Part shown: positions 43,201-51,758 of the stretch, piece by piece | How the letters are laid out: each line of letters starts with the position of its first letter | Numbering within the stretch: position 1 is the first letter of the stretch | Assembly (NCBI GenBank): GCA_017307955.1 | Contig: JAFKFV010000012.1 | Span: 124,001 to 188,000 of the forward strand | Origin: Allobosea sp. | GTDB taxonomy: Bacteria > Pseudomonadota > Alphaproteobacteria > Rhizobiales > Kaistiaceae | DNA: 64,000 bases | Direction: 5' to 3' | Notes under the pieces: generated by a model | The model's database searches: none | What the model saw: only the letters and a program-made list of their open reading frames with translations | What the model was told of the DNA's origin: nothing | Program-made: the position numbers and the translations under genes

Positions 43201-45360
43201 CGGATGGGTGGCGGAGAGGAGGCGGGCATTGCCGAGATGGTCGCGGGCGCGGTGTGCCGGCGACATCGCAGTATAGGCCGCCTCGAGGACGCGGTCATGC
43301 GCGATTACGAAATCGCTGCCCGACCGGCGCAGAAGACCGGCGTCGACGAGTGCCTGCGCCGCGCGGGTGGTCTCATCGACGCTGGCGCCGGACAGCGCAG
43401 CGGCGAAGGCCGCCGTTGCCCGGCCGCCGAGGCTGGCGCAGCGCTGCAGCAATCGCCGCTGCAGGGGTGGCAGGGCATTGATGCGTTCGAGCATCAGCTC
43501 GGCGATCTCATGCGGCTCGCGACGCCGATGATCGTTCCAGACCCATTCCTGGCGGCCGGCGTCGAAATGAAGGACCTCCTGGTCGAGCGAGCGCTGCAGC
43601 AGTTGGCCGACATGGAACGGATTGCCGCCCGCTTCCCGGTGGACGATGAAGGCGATCGGCTGGACCTCCTCCGGGAGGCTCTTCAGCATGAATGCGACCA
43701 GCGCGCCGGTGTCGCGCTCCGAGAGCGGGCCGAGCTTCAGTTCGGTCGCGAAAGCGGCCGAGTTTCGGACGGCCGAGAGGATCTCCCGCACGGCCCTGCG
43801 CCCCTCCGCCCCGGTGCGATAGCTGGCGACGAGGAAGACATGGGCCGGCGGCTCCTCGCAAAGATGACGCAGGACATTGATGCTGCCCTGGTCGAACCAT
43901 TGCAGGTCGTCCAGAAAGAGCACCAGCGGCGCCTCGGCCGTGGCCAGTGCCGCGAGGCTTTCCGCGATGATCCGTGCGGACCGCGCCTGTGCCAGATGGG
44001 CGGGAACATCGGCGAGGTGGGGACCCGGCGGTGGCAGGATGGTCGCCTCGGGTACGAGATCCGCGATCACGCGCGCGCCGCCGACCTCCGCGAGCCGCGA
44101 CCGCGCCGCTTCGAGCGCGCGCTCGTCGCCGGCCGTTAGCCACGCCAGCGCCGTGCGCAGCAGCTCCGCCATGGGCGCAAAGGGTGTGCCCTGGCGAAGC
44201 TCGACGCCCTTGCCGGACGCGCAGATCGCTGCTCCGTGCCGGATATCGTCCAGAAAGGCCTCGACCAACGCCGATTTGCCGGTGCCGGGCTCGCCGGTGA
44301 CGAGGACAATGCGGCGGTGCGACGACGCCAGGAAGGCGGCGTAGAACGCGCCGATCGCCTTGAGGGGCTGGTCGCGGCCGACGAGCTCCGTGGCGTGACG
44401 CGCCGGCTCGGCGAATTCGCCGCGCGCGAGTTCGAAGGTCTCTGCCTCGCCCGTCGCAGCGATCGACCGCGCGACCCGGCTCAGGTCGGCCTCGAGCGCC
44501 AGCGCGGTCTGGTAGCGGGCCCGCGGGTCCTTTGCGAGCAGGCGGCGCAGGATGGCATCGACGATCTCTGGCACATCGGGCCGTGCCAGCCGCACAGACG
44601 GCGCTTCCACCGCGACATGGGCGTGCAGCCAGCCGGGGAGGTCGCGGGCAAAGAGCGGCGTCGACCCGGTCAGGAGTTCGTGCAGCAGGACGCCTAGAGC
44701 GTAGAGATCGCTTCGGGCGTCGGCGGGCGAGGCGTCGGGGCGAATGAGCTCCGGGGCGGCATAGGGGAGATCCCCGGCCGCGAGACGTCGATCCTCCGCC
44801 GCGCCGAAATCGGCCGCCGCCGTCCATGCGAAGCCGACGAACCGCGCGCGTCCGTCCGCTCCAATGAGAATGCGTGCCGGCGACAGCCGCCCGTGGGTGA
44901 CGCCGGCGGCATGCAGCCGCGCAAGAGCGGCCGCCACGGCGGTGGCGCAGTCAAGAAACGCCCCGATCTCTATCGGCCGGGCGAGGTCCTCGGCGAGGCT
45001 TCGTCCAGTCGGTGCGGGATAGACGAGCGCGAGCCGATCAACCTCGGCGAGGAAGAGCGGCGGTTCGGCGAGGTCTTCGCCCAGGGTCAGGGCAAGGGCG
45101 GCCTCCAATTGCAGCCGGCTCGCCGCCGGCGTGTTCCAATCCGCCAGGCGGATGCGCCAGTCGCGGCCGTCGGCGTCGTGCACCAGCCAGACGTCGATCC
45201 CCGCCTCTCTCGAGCGCTCGCGAATGACGAGCGAAGACCACCAGGCGGCGTCCTTCGATCCGAGGCGGCCGGCCAGCTCGTTGCTCGGGAGGTAAGGCGA
45301 TTGCGGCGCGGCGACGATGTCCTTGCCGGAGACATCGCTCACATGACTGCTGGAGTTCAT
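40219..45360 (-). CDS. Giant pseudokinase-ATPase-GAF-histidine kinase signalling protein
   Basis: A 1713-residue cytoplasmic protein from the ATG at 45360 (MNSSSHV, behind AAGAGG; an in-frame ATG at 45432 is possible). Order: Ser/Thr-kinase-like domain (about 55-300), AAA/NACHT-like ATPase with Walker A GEPGTGKS (356-363) and Walker B LVLFLDDLQWFD, a long helical TPR-like region, a GAF domain, and a histidine kinase with His1500 (SIAHEINQPLA) and N box ITNAIQS. The family is known as trifunctional kinase/ATPase/histidine kinase. Here the protein kinase looks dead: the HRDLKPxN loop reads HGRLSPAR and the DFG position reads VGF. It is divergent from an AraC gene, and no receiver gene is adjacent. 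Confidence 0.88.
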   Translation of the reverse strand: MNSSSHVSDVSGKDIVAAPQSPYLPSNELAGRLGSKDAAWWSSLVIRERSREAGIDVWLVHDADGRDWRIRLADWNTPAASRLQLEAALALTLGEDLAEPPLFLAEVDRLALVYPAPTGRSLAEDLARPIEIGAFLDCATAVAAALARLHAAGVTHGRLSPARILIGADGRARFVGFAWTAAADFGAAEDRRLAAGDLPYAAPELIRPDASPADARSDLYALGVLLHELLTGSTPLFARDLPGWLHAHVAVEAPSVRLARPDVPEIVDAILRRLLAKDPRARYQTALALEADLSRVARSIAATGEAETFELARGEFAEPARHATELVGRDQPLKAIGAFYAAFLASSHRRIVLVTGEPGTGKSALVEAFLDDIRHGAAICASGKGVELRQGTPFAPMAELLRTALAWLTAGDERALEAARSRLAEVGGARVIADLVPEATILPPPGPHLADVPAHLAQARSARIIAESLAALATAEAPLVLFLDDLQWFDQGSINVLRHLCEEPPAHVFLVASYRTGAEGRRAVREILSAVRNSAAFATELKLGPLSERDTGALVAFMLKSLPEEVQPIAFIVHREAGGNPFHVGQLLQRSLDQEVLHFDAGRQEWVWNDHRRREPHEIAELMLERINALPPLQRRLLQRCASLGGRATAAFAAALSGASVDETTRAAQALVDAGLLRRSGSDFVIAHDRVLEAAYTAMSPAHRARDHLGNARLLSATHPNPDPDRAFEIASQIERCDIGSLTADERPAFAAILLRAARACRSAGEAHRALHFVELIRRILPDAGAGDRRALVFETEWLQCDCLLALGRVDEALDALADVADCAGDAVAFADTCRLRAIAWTIKSSYPLAIEAALEGLRALDIDLETHVGAAALERGYRACRERLDAVGIDALIALPEATDPRARSALVLLSTLISSFFVEGELRFLHVLKMLELTLAYGSTPEAAYGLAWFGVLGAHYFGGYESGAAYSMAASKLAKRDGYEAQRAAAFIALDQVGAWTLPMQTALGYAREGARIGQAAGDLGMACYARNHIASDLLVIGEPLDRIRAELVDSIAMTREIGYRDIELILAAQLNLADALSSGDFAYTVSDLELETTSVATRFWIKHYAGLQSFFVGSVEAAMADLEEAEAMAWAAPAHIDTANNCFFLALAEARLVRPEAGEGRRMAEARARFEVWSRLNPETFAAKHLMLEAEIARLAGRASEAMNLYGQAAKAAARARFMHDEALAQELAAAFYRAADLTAPADGCLAAAMRLYRQWGAYAKAAALGGDTASPASREPAQLSPQRLQNELDLQVMTAASQALAEEIGLEQVVRSLMKSMVVHAGAQFGLLLLLRQGEPVIEAVARIRAKDVEIDLQPQAKPEELMPASVLKTVLRTGRPVTLADAAVEASPRGLSMHGRAIRSLACIPLMKRGELIGVLYLENALSADVFTPRRMAMLEVLAPQAAISLDAARLYGDLMDENLRRAQAEFELREARSDLARANQMTAMGSFATSIAHEINQPLASVVAQADAGLRWLNRKEPDLAEVANSLTSIREAGRRAADIIAALRSLVKQGPAPLEPVVIDDVLREVLKIAAADLAASGTALHLELGDGGQPIKANGTQLQQVFFNLITNAIQSMAGRDPSERQLRIGSHASDEAIEVTIEDAGCGMSEETLARIFRPFFTTKASGMGVGLAICRSIVELHGGSLEARSVEGTGSTFRVRIPFARD

Positions 45361-45503
45361 GACCGCCTCTTGCTGCGCTCCGCCGGCTCGGGAGGAGGGG
45401 ATTGCCGACGCTGGAGACGCAGTCTCGACCATGCGGCCTGCTTCGTCTTTGCCAGAACCGCTGTAGTTTTTGTCTGAATTGATGCATTGATCAGCGGGAC
45501 GGG

Positions 45504-46448
45504 ATGCTGCCCAATCGGCGGGCAAGCGACGCGATCGCCCATGACGAGGATCCCGAGATGGCGGGCCTGCACGAATTCGGCCGCAGGAAGTTTCCAAGGG
45601 GCGAGGTCGTGATGACCTCGGCGCGACGAAACTGGACCGGCATGGCCGCCGAGATCCGCAATCATCCGGCGGGCGAGATTCCGCCGCCGGTGCCCCAGCA
45701 GATGGAGATCACGCTCGCCCTGACCGGTTCCAAGACCGGAACCGTCGAGCGGAGCGGCGGCGGCGAGTTCCAGGCGACGCTCGCCCGGCCGGGAACCCTC
45801 TGGCTCTGCCCCATCGGGCTGGTCGAGGAGTCGATCCGCATCACGGGCGATCTCAGCCATATCCTGCACATCTATATCGGCCGCGACGTTTTCGAGGACA
45901 TCTCGCGGTCGACCTCGCGGCCCGTTTCGCCGGAGAGCATCGCCTACCGAGCCGATCTCGACGATGCCTTCGTGCGGCAGATGGCCTACCGGATCGGCGC
46001 CGAACTCGAGGAAGAGACGTCGGTCGGCCGTTTCCTTGTCGATGGTCTCGCCCGCGCCATGGCGGCGCATCTGGTCGCCAATCATATCGGCGCGCTGCCG
46101 AAGGACGACATCGCTTCATCGATCGAGCACGCGAAGCTCCGCCGTGTGATCGACTATATCAACGACAATCTCGGCGAGGACATTTCGGTCGCGGAACTGT
46201 CGGACATCGCCTGTCTCAGCCACCACCACTTCGCCCGCGCCTTCCGGTCTGCCATCGGCGTGCCGCCGCATCGTTTCATCAGCTCGCTGCGGCTACAACG
46301 CGCGCAGGACCTCCTGGCCAATACGAAAGCGAGCCTCGCAGAGGTCGCCTTTGCCTGCCGCTTCTCGTCGCAATCGACCTTCACGCGGGCCTTCCGCAAG
46401 CATGTCGGCATGTCGCCGGGCGAATACAGGCGAAAGTCCGGCACCTAG
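45504..46448 (+). CDS. AraC-family transcriptional regulator
   Basis: A 314-residue protein with a cupin-like N-terminal domain (about 40-190) and a well conserved C-terminal AraC DNA-binding domain. The latter has helix-turn-helix motifs ISVAELSDIACLSHHHFARA and LAEVAFACRFSSQSTFTRAF and ends with the typical VGMSPGEYRR. It is divergent from the giant signalling gene with 143 bases between the starts. An ATG at 45558 is a possible alternative start. The ligand and targets are not evident; it may regulate the divergent gene. Confidence 0.87.
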   Translation: MLPNRRASDAIAHDEDPEMAGLHEFGRRKFPRGEVVMTSARRNWTGMAAEIRNHPAGEIPPPVPQQMEITLALTGSKTGTVERSGGGEFQATLARPGTLWLCPIGLVEESIRITGDLSHILHIYIGRDVFEDISRSTSRPVSPESIAYRADLDDAFVRQMAYRIGAELEEETSVGRFLVDGLARAMAAHLVANHIGALPKDDIASSIEHAKLRRVIDYINDNLGEDISVAELSDIACLSHHHFARAFRSAIGVPPHRFISSLRLQRAQDLLANTKASLAEVAFACRFSSQSTFTRAFRKHVGMSPGEYRRKSGT

Positions 46449-46544
46449 GGAGATCCATCCACCGGCCGGGGAACGGATCTGCCGGGCACCGGACCTTGCC
46501 GCTCCGGCGGACCGCATCCGCGGCCCGCCGTCGCGTGGTCCCGC

Positions 46545-47603
46545 TCAGGCCTTCACGAAGGCCAGGAGATCGGGGTTGATCACGTCGGCATGGGTGGTCA
46601 GCATGCCGTGCGGGAAGCCCGGATAGATCTTCAGCGTGCTGTTCTTGATCAGCTTCGCCTGCAGCACCGCGGCGTCCTTGTAGGGGACGACCTGGTCGTC
46701 ATCGCCCTGCAGGACGAGGGTCGGCACGGTGATCGCCTTGAGGTCGTCGGTCTGGTCGGTCTCGGAGAAGGCCTTGATGCCTTCATACTGAGCGATCGCG
46801 CCGCCGATCATGCCCTGGCGCCACCAGTTGTCGATGATGCCCTGCGAGACCTTGGCGCCGGGCCGATTGAAGCCGTAGAACGGGCCGGACGCGACATCGA
46901 GATAGAACTGGGCGCGGTTGGCGGCCAGCGCCGAGCGGAAGCCGTCGAAGACGGCGATCGGCGTGCCCTCGGGATTGCTCGCGGTCTTCAGCATCAGGGG
47001 CGGAATGGCGGAGACGAGCACGGCCTTCGCGACGCGGCCCTGCGGCTGGCCGAAGCGGGCGACATAGCGCGCGACCTCGCCGCCGCCGGTCGAATGGCCG
47101 ATATGCACCGCGTTGCGCAGGTCGAGATGCTCGACGACGGCCGAGGCATCGGCGGCGTATTGCTCGATCGTGTTGCCGCTGTCGACCTGCGAGGAGCGGC
47201 CATGGCCGCGGCGGTCATGGGCGACGACGCGATAGCCCTTCGACAGGAAGAACAGCAGCTGCGCGTCCCAGTCGTCGGCCGAGAGCGGCCAGCCATGGTG
47301 GAAGTGGATCGGCTGGGCGTCCTTCGGACCCCAGTCCTTGTAGAAGATCTCGGTGCCGTCCTTCGTCTTCACAAAGCCGCTGCTCATTCTCGTCTCTCCG
47401 TCCTTCGGTGTCGCGCCGGAATTGGCGCCTGGATTGCCCGCAACGGCGCTTGCCGGGAGGATCGTCGTTGCCGCGAGACCCGCGGCAATGCCGAACACGC
47501 CGCGGCGCGTCATGGGGAGGTGCCCCGTCCGGATCGCGGCCGGCCCCTCGATACGGTGCGTCGTGTCGGGTGCTCGTCCGGGGACGATCGGGAACATGCC
47601 CAT
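46545..47603 (-). CDS. Alpha/beta hydrolase, non-haem chloroperoxidase-like, Tat-exported
   Basis: A 352-residue enzyme. From residue about 73 ([20 protein letters not shown]) it looks like an ordinary cofactor-free haloperoxidase/esterase of the alpha/beta fold: oxyanion region HHGWPLS, nucleophile Ser171 (GHSTGGGE), an acid in [11 protein letters not shown] and His in GFPHGM. Such proteins usually start there. Here an extra 70-residue leader contains a twin-arginine signal ([17 protein letters not shown], then ASAVAG), and the strong site GAGGAG lies before the outermost ATG at 47603, which supports export. It has its own upstream region with a TACG-TT-GGTA palindrome at 47690. Confidence 0.85.
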   Translation of the reverse strand: MGMFPIVPGRAPDTTHRIEGPAAIRTGHLPMTRRGVFGIAAGLAATTILPASAVAGNPGANSGATPKDGETRMSSGFVKTKDGTEIFYKDWGPKDAQPIHFHHGWPLSADDWDAQLLFFLSKGYRVVAHDRRGHGRSSQVDSGNTIEQYAADASAVVEHLDLRNAVHIGHSTGGGEVARYVARFGQPQGRVAKAVLVSAIPPLMLKTASNPEGTPIAVFDGFRSALAANRAQFYLDVASGPFYGFNRPGAKVSQGIIDNWWRQGMIGGAIAQYEGIKAFSETDQTDDLKAITVPTLVLQGDDDQVVPYKDAAVLQAKLIKNSTLKIYPGFPHGMLTTHADVINPDLLAFVKA

Positions 47604-47689
47604 GGCCGTGATCTCCTCAATGCCGTTGCCTACGAGACGGAGGCTAGAGGTCGAGGCGGAGACGAAGAATCCTACGGGCGGATCGGCGG

Positions 47690-47707
47690 CGCATACGTTG
47701 GTATGCG
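47690..47707. promoter_or_regulatory. CATAC-N4-GTATG palindrome before the hydrolase gene
   Basis: CGCATAC, GTTG and GTATGCG form a 7-4-7 inverted repeat 86 bases upstream of the hydrolase start. The inner part, TACG-TT-GGTA, matches the motif at 51569, 52768, 57763 and 62050. FixJ/NarL-type regulators such as StyR bind boxes of this ACC-N2-GGT shape. Confidence 0.6.
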
Positions 47708-47816
47708 AAGGGTGCGGTCCGGTATCGGCCGCGACCGGTGCCGCGGATCGAGAAACGCCAATTGCGGGCGCGACCGGTCCGGCCGCCCCGTCAGGATGGG
47801 ATCGCGAGGGAAGGGG

Positions 47817-48194
47817 TCAGTGCGGCGCGCTGCCCAGCGCGCGCTCGACATGAGCGGCGATCTCGTTGCCGTCGAACGGTTTGGAGAGGATCGCGACGGC
47901 GCCGCGCTCGATGACGCGTGCCTCGATGGCCTTTTCGGGAAAGGCGGTGATGAAGATCATCGGCACGCGGTCGCCATCGGAGGCGAGTTGGTCCTGCAGG
48001 TCCGGGCCTGACATCTGCGGCATCTGCACGTCGCTGATGATGCAGTCGGGCTCGTGACGCTCCGGCGCGTCAAGAAAGGCCATGGCCGAGGGGAAGAGCA
48101 TCACCTCATAGCCGAAGGAGCGGAGCAGGCTCTGCAGGGCGAGCCGCACCGACGCATCGTCGTCAATGACGGCTATCACACTGGATGCATTCAC
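47817..48194 (-). CDS. Single-domain response regulator (receiver only)
   Basis: A 125-residue receiver with no output domain. The acidic triad lies in VIDDDASVR, the phosphoacceptor is Asp55 (CIISDVQMPQMSG), and the conserved Thr and Lys lie in FITAF and LSKPFD. It is closest to FixJ-type receivers. Such stand-alone receivers can compete for a kinase or act in phosphorelays. The likely partners are the FixL-like kinase at 48924 or the giant kinase at 40219. It starts 82 bases after the FixJ-type gene on the same strand. Confidence 0.9.
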   Translation of the reverse strand: MNASSVIAVIDDDASVRLALQSLLRSFGYEVMLFPSAMAFLDAPERHEPDCIISDVQMPQMSGPDLQDQLASDGDRVPMIFITAFPEKAIEARVIERGAVAILSKPFDGNEIAAHVERALGSAPH

Positions 48195-48276
48195 AATATT
48201 CGTCCCAAGCCATCGCCGCCATCGTGAAGATAGCGCGTCGGAGGCCCGTGGTGCAGATATACGGACGTTTGACGGC

Positions 48277-48927
48277 TCATTCGCGCCCCGACATGCCGAG
48301 ATCGCTTGCCGCGCGGACGAGATCGGCGAGCGTGCGCGTCTCCATCTTCTTCATCATCCGCCCGCGGTGGATCTTCACGGTGATCTCGCTCAGCTCGAGT
48401 TCGCCCGCGATCTGCTTGTTCATGAGGCCGGCCACCACCAGCGCCATCACCTCCTTCTCGCGGGCGGTGAGGCTCTCGAAGCGGCGGCGCAGGTCGAGCA
48501 ACTGGCGATCGTTGCCGCGCCGCTGCCGGTCGCGCTCGATCGCGGCGGTGACCGCGTCGAGCAGGTCCTGGTCGCGGAACGGCTTGGTGAGGAAGTCCAC
48601 CGCCCCGGCCTTCATCGCCCGCACGGACATCGGGATGTCGCCATGGCCGGTCATGAAGATGACCGGGATATGGTTGCCGGTGCGGGCGAGCTGCGCCTGG
48701 AAGTCGAGGCCGCTGACCTCCGGCATGCGGATGTCGAGCACGATGCAGCTCGGCGCGTTGGCGAAGGGCTGCGCGAGCAGCTGCGGCGCCGAGGCGAAAG
48801 TCGCTACCTCCATCCCGACGGAGCGCAGCAGGCTGCTCAGGGCGTCGCGGAGCGAGGGGTCGTCATCCACGACATAGACGATGGGCTCCTGCGCCTTCGC
48901 GCGCCGCCCGTCCGGGATCGTGCTCAT
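48277..48927 (-). CDS. FixJ-type response regulator (receiver plus LuxR HTH)
   Basis: A 216-residue regulator. Receiver: VVDDDPSLRD, phosphoacceptor Asp65 (CIVLDIRMPEVSG), Thr in FMTGHGD and Lys in LTKPFRD. C-terminal GerE/LuxR DNA-binding domain from about 148 (LTAREKEVMALVVAGLMNKQ, then the recognition helix in LSEITVKIHRGRMMKKM). Its start overlaps the stop of the PAS kinase by four bases, so the two form a FixLJ/StyRS-like pair. Relatives recognise pseudo-palindromes with ACC-N2-GGT cores; several such motifs occur in the following 14 kb. Confidence 0.93.
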   Translation of the reverse strand: MSTIPDGRRAKAQEPIVYVVDDDPSLRDALSSLLRSVGMEVATFASAPQLLAQPFANAPSCIVLDIRMPEVSGLDFQAQLARTGNHIPVIFMTGHGDIPMSVRAMKAGAVDFLTKPFRDQDLLDAVTAAIERDRQRRGNDRQLLDLRRRFESLTAREKEVMALVVAGLMNKQIAGELELSEITVKIHRGRMMKKMETRTLADLVRAASDLGMSGRE

Positions 48928-50720
48928 GAGTGGCTCCTTTCGTCCTGGCCGAGCGGCAGCTTTATCCGGAAGAGCGCGCCACGGCTTTCGGTCTGGACCG
49001 GCAAAATTGTGCCGCCATGCGCCTCGACGATGGTGCGGCAGATAGAGAGCCCCATGCCCATGCCCGTCGGCTTGGTGGTGACGAAGGCCTCGAACAGGCG
49101 GCCGGCCACTTCGGGCGAGATGCCCTTGCCGCTGTCGGCGACATCGACGACGGCGCTCGTGCCGTCGCTCCCGGACGTAATGCGGATCCAGCCGTCCGCG
49201 ACCTCGATGGACTGAATGGCGTTGACGATGAGGTTGATGAGCACCTGCTGGATCTGCACGCGGTTGCCATGAAGCGACGACAACTCGGCCGCAAGGTCGG
49301 TTTCGATCCTGACGCCGTGGATCGTGAGCTCGCTGCGGAGGAGATGGATGGTCGCCTCGATCGTCTCGTTGAGGTCGAAGTCGCGATGCTCGACGGCGGC
49401 GCCGCGGCCGGTGAGGCGGCGGATATGGGTCACCACCTCGCTCGCCCGCCTACCGTCTGCGATCATGCGGTGCACGGCCTGGTCGACCTCGACGAGATTC
49501 GGCGGCTCGCGGCGCATCCAGCGCAGCGCCGCTTCGCCATTTGCCACCACGCCGGCCAGCGGTTGATTCACCTCATGCGCGATCGAGGCCGTAAGTTCGC
49601 CGAGGGTCGCGAGCCGCGAGACGCGTTCGAGCTCCTGCTGCGCTTTGTGAAGAGCGAGTTCGGCGTCGCGCTCGGCCGTCTCGTCCCTGACCGCGCCGGT
49701 GCGCATCACCCTGCCCAAGCGGCTCACCGACTGTTCCGTGACCATGTGGACGTGGCGTATGCTCCCGTCCGGCATCGTCAGTCGGAAGAGGAGATCCGAG
49801 ACGTCGGGTGATGTGTGCGAGGCGTCGATCCGCGTCATCGTCTCCATGCGGTCGTCGGGGTGGAGGCGTGCCTCGAACATGGCGCGGGTCGGCGGCGCGT
49901 CGGCTGGATAGCCGAAGATGCGCGCCGTCTCCGCCGACCAGCTGAAGTCGCCGCTCGCGATGTCGCAACTGACGCTGCCGGTCTGGCTGAGGCGCTGCGC
50001 GGTGCGCAGCTCTGCCTCGCGCCGGCGGAGCGCGTCATGCGCCAGGCGAAGCTCCGTGATGTCCGTGTTCGTCTCGAGCAGCGTCGCCGCCTCGCCCGCC
50101 ACCCTGCTGATCGACCACCGTGCGAGCACGACCACCTTGTCGCCGTCGCGGCGCCGGCGAACGAGCTCACCCTCCCAGCGCCCGTTCGCGCCCACATCTT
50201 CGACGAGGCTTGATCGCGGCGCGGAGAATTCCGTTGCCAGCAGTTCGTCGGCGTCCCGCCCGACCGCCTCGGCGGCCGGCCAGCCATAGAGATCGGCGGC
50301 GCCGTCGCTCCAGTAGGTGATGCGATCGTCCGGTCCGCGTACGAAGATTGCCTCATGCGACAGATCGAGCAGGGCGGCCTGCTTCGCCAGCGCCTGCGAA
50401 TCCTTCTTGGCGCGGATGAGCAGAAGCGTGGCGGCCGCGATCGCCAGGATCGCGATCGCGCAGCGCATGATCGCGTCGCCTGCCCATTCGTCGGAATGGG
50501 CGATGAGGAAGCTCGTCAGGGTGAGGACGAGGCAGAGCACCGCGACAGCAACCAGCCTCCGGATGCCCAGCGACGGCGCTACGAGAAGCAGCGCGAGCAC
50601 GTACAGCACCGCGATCGCGCCGCCGACCGTCGTCAGCGTGTCGATGGCGAAAACCACCGCGACGAGCAGGTAACCGAGAAGAGGTGTGATCCGGCGCGCG
50701 TGGAGCAGGGATGCCATCAT
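48924..50720 (-). CDS. PAS-domain sensor histidine kinase (FixL-like)
   Basis: A 598-residue kinase. Three or four N-terminal membrane helices (about 10-105) precede two PAS domains (about 110-225 and 235-350; the second, with a PAC tail, contains RIFGYPADAPPT and RHVHMVTEQS). A HisKA/HATPase core has phosphoacceptor His382 (SIAHEVNQPLAG), N box LIVNAIQS, G1 DSGKGIS and G2 MGMGLSIC. No CxxCH haem motif is present, so oxygen sensing as in rhizobial FixL cannot be assumed; an aromatic ligand or redox cue is possible. It is the head of an operon with the FixJ-type regulator and the lone receiver. Confidence 0.9.
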   Translation of the reverse strand: MMASLLHARRITPLLGYLLVAVVFAIDTLTTVGGAIAVLYVLALLLVAPSLGIRRLVAVAVLCLVLTLTSFLIAHSDEWAGDAIMRCAIAILAIAAATLLLIRAKKDSQALAKQAALLDLSHEAIFVRGPDDRITYWSDGAADLYGWPAAEAVGRDADELLATEFSAPRSSLVEDVGANGRWEGELVRRRRDGDKVVVLARWSISRVAGEAATLLETNTDITELRLAHDALRRREAELRTAQRLSQTGSVSCDIASGDFSWSAETARIFGYPADAPPTRAMFEARLHPDDRMETMTRIDASHTSPDVSDLLFRLTMPDGSIRHVHMVTEQSVSRLGRVMRTGAVRDETAERDAELALHKAQQELERVSRLATLGELTASIAHEVNQPLAGVVANGEAALRWMRREPPNLVEVDQAVHRMIADGRRASEVVTHIRRLTGRGAAVEHRDFDLNETIEATIHLLRSELTIHGVRIETDLAAELSSLHGNRVQIQQVLINLIVNAIQSIEVADGWIRITSGSDGTSAVVDVADSGKGISPEVAGRLFEAFVTTKPTGMGMGLSICRTIVEAHGGTILPVQTESRGALFRIKLPLGQDERSHS

Positions 50721-51022
50721 TCGGTTCGCCGAGCATTTTCGGGAGGCATGGCCGGCCCGATGCCTCGCCTCATTGGGGCCGCAGACCTGGCGCGGGTCAA
50801 TGGCCTCCCCCTTCGCTTAGTGGATTCGAGCCGACGCAGAAAGACGACGCGGCGGCGGCTGGCGCTCCCGCTTTTTCATTCGCACGGCGGGATTGCGCCG
50901 GCGGCGACCGGTCGGGTCCCATAAGGCGGATCGGAAAGAACGCTGCCGGGGCTCCGGCGAAGAAGGACACAGCGAGACGGCCCTTGCCGCCGCGTTCCCC
51001 CTCAACAGCCGAGGCAGCCATC
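50721..51022. other. Divergent intergenic region between the sensor kinase and dps
   Basis: No gene is supported. A 7-bp stem, GAGGCAT (50743-50749) and ATGCCTC (50760-50766), lies next to the kinase start. No copy of the TAC-N4-GTA motif and no clear sigma-70 promoter was found. Confidence 0.4.
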
Positions 51023-51547
51023 ATGACCCCCTCCCGCATCGCCACGGGCGCCGTTCCCGCTCTCAGCACGCCGTCCGACTTCTCGTCGAATGCCAAAGAC
51101 GAGATCGCGGCGTCATTGACCCGCCTGCTGGCGGATGTCTTCGCGCTCTACATCAAGACGAAGAACTTCCACTGGCATGTCTCGGGGCCGCATTTCCGCG
51201 ACTATCACCTGATGCTGGACGAGCAGGGCGAGCAGATCTTCGCCATCACCGACGACATCGCTGAGCGCGTCCGCAAGATCGGCGGCACGACGCTGCGCTC
51301 GATCGGCGAGATCGCCCGCCTGCAGCGGATCGCCGACAACGATCTCGACTTCGTCGCGCCGGCTGACATGCTGGCCGAGCTGCGCGACGACAATATCCAG
51401 CTCGCCGCGAGCATGCGCGAGGCGCACAAGATCGCCGAGGAGTTCGGCGACGTCGCGACCACCAGCATGCTCGAAGTGTGGATCGACGAGGCCGAGCGGC
51501 GCACCTGGTTCCTGTTCGAGGCGGCCCGCGTGCCCGGCAAGCGCTGA
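51023..51547 (+). CDS. dps: Dps-family DNA-protecting ferritin
   Basis: A 174-residue four-helix ferritin-like protein; ATG at 51023 behind GAGG. The inter-subunit ferroxidase ligands of Dps can be placed: His50 (KTKNFHWHVSGP), then His62, Asp66 and Glu70 (YHLMLDEQGEQ). A 25-residue N-terminal tail is present but lacks the lysines that bind DNA in the E. coli protein. Dps dodecamers oxidise and store iron and protect DNA from peroxide in stress or stationary phase. It ends 21 bases before a 24-base palindrome. Confidence 0.92.
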   Translation: MTPSRIATGAVPALSTPSDFSSNAKDEIAASLTRLLADVFALYIKTKNFHWHVSGPHFRDYHLMLDEQGEQIFAITDDIAERVRKIGGTTLRSIGEIARLQRIADNDLDFVAPADMLAELRDDNIQLAASMREAHKIAEEFGDVATTSMLEVWIDEAERRTWFLFEAARVPGKR

Positions 51548-51568
51548 GCGGAAGCGCCATCGACACGG

Positions 51569-51592
51569 CGGGATCATACCTTGGTATGATCC
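51569..51592. promoter_or_regulatory. Perfect 24-base palindrome with CATAC-CTTG-GTATG core
   Basis: GGGATCATACC (51569-51579) and GGTATGATCCC (51582-51592) are exact inverted copies around TT. The core has the same TACC-TT-GGTA arrangement as five other places in this half of the window. It stands after dps and 167 bases before the AraC gene. It could act as an operator for the latter, as the dps terminator, or both. Confidence 0.7.
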
Positions 51593-51758
51593 CTGTCATG
51601 CCTAGTCATGCCGGGAGCCGCTGCTCGTAGAATGGGGCCCCGGACGGGACATTCCTAAACTCGCAATCGATCACGGCGCCGACCGCGACCGACGTCCAAA
51701 GGACTGCGTTGCAAGGCCGCCGCGAAGGTCGAACCCCGATCATCTGCGAGGCACGAGC

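Noticed and set aside
45361..45597. Longer N-terminus for the giant signalling protein
   Set aside because: The frame is open to 45597, but this would overlap the start of the divergent AraC gene and adds a low-complexity segment; the ATG at 45360 has a ribosome site.
48924..50720. Oxygen-sensing FixL identity for the PAS kinase
   Set aside because: The order of domains is similar, but no haem-binding signature could be pointed to in the PAS domains, so only a FixL-like label is used.
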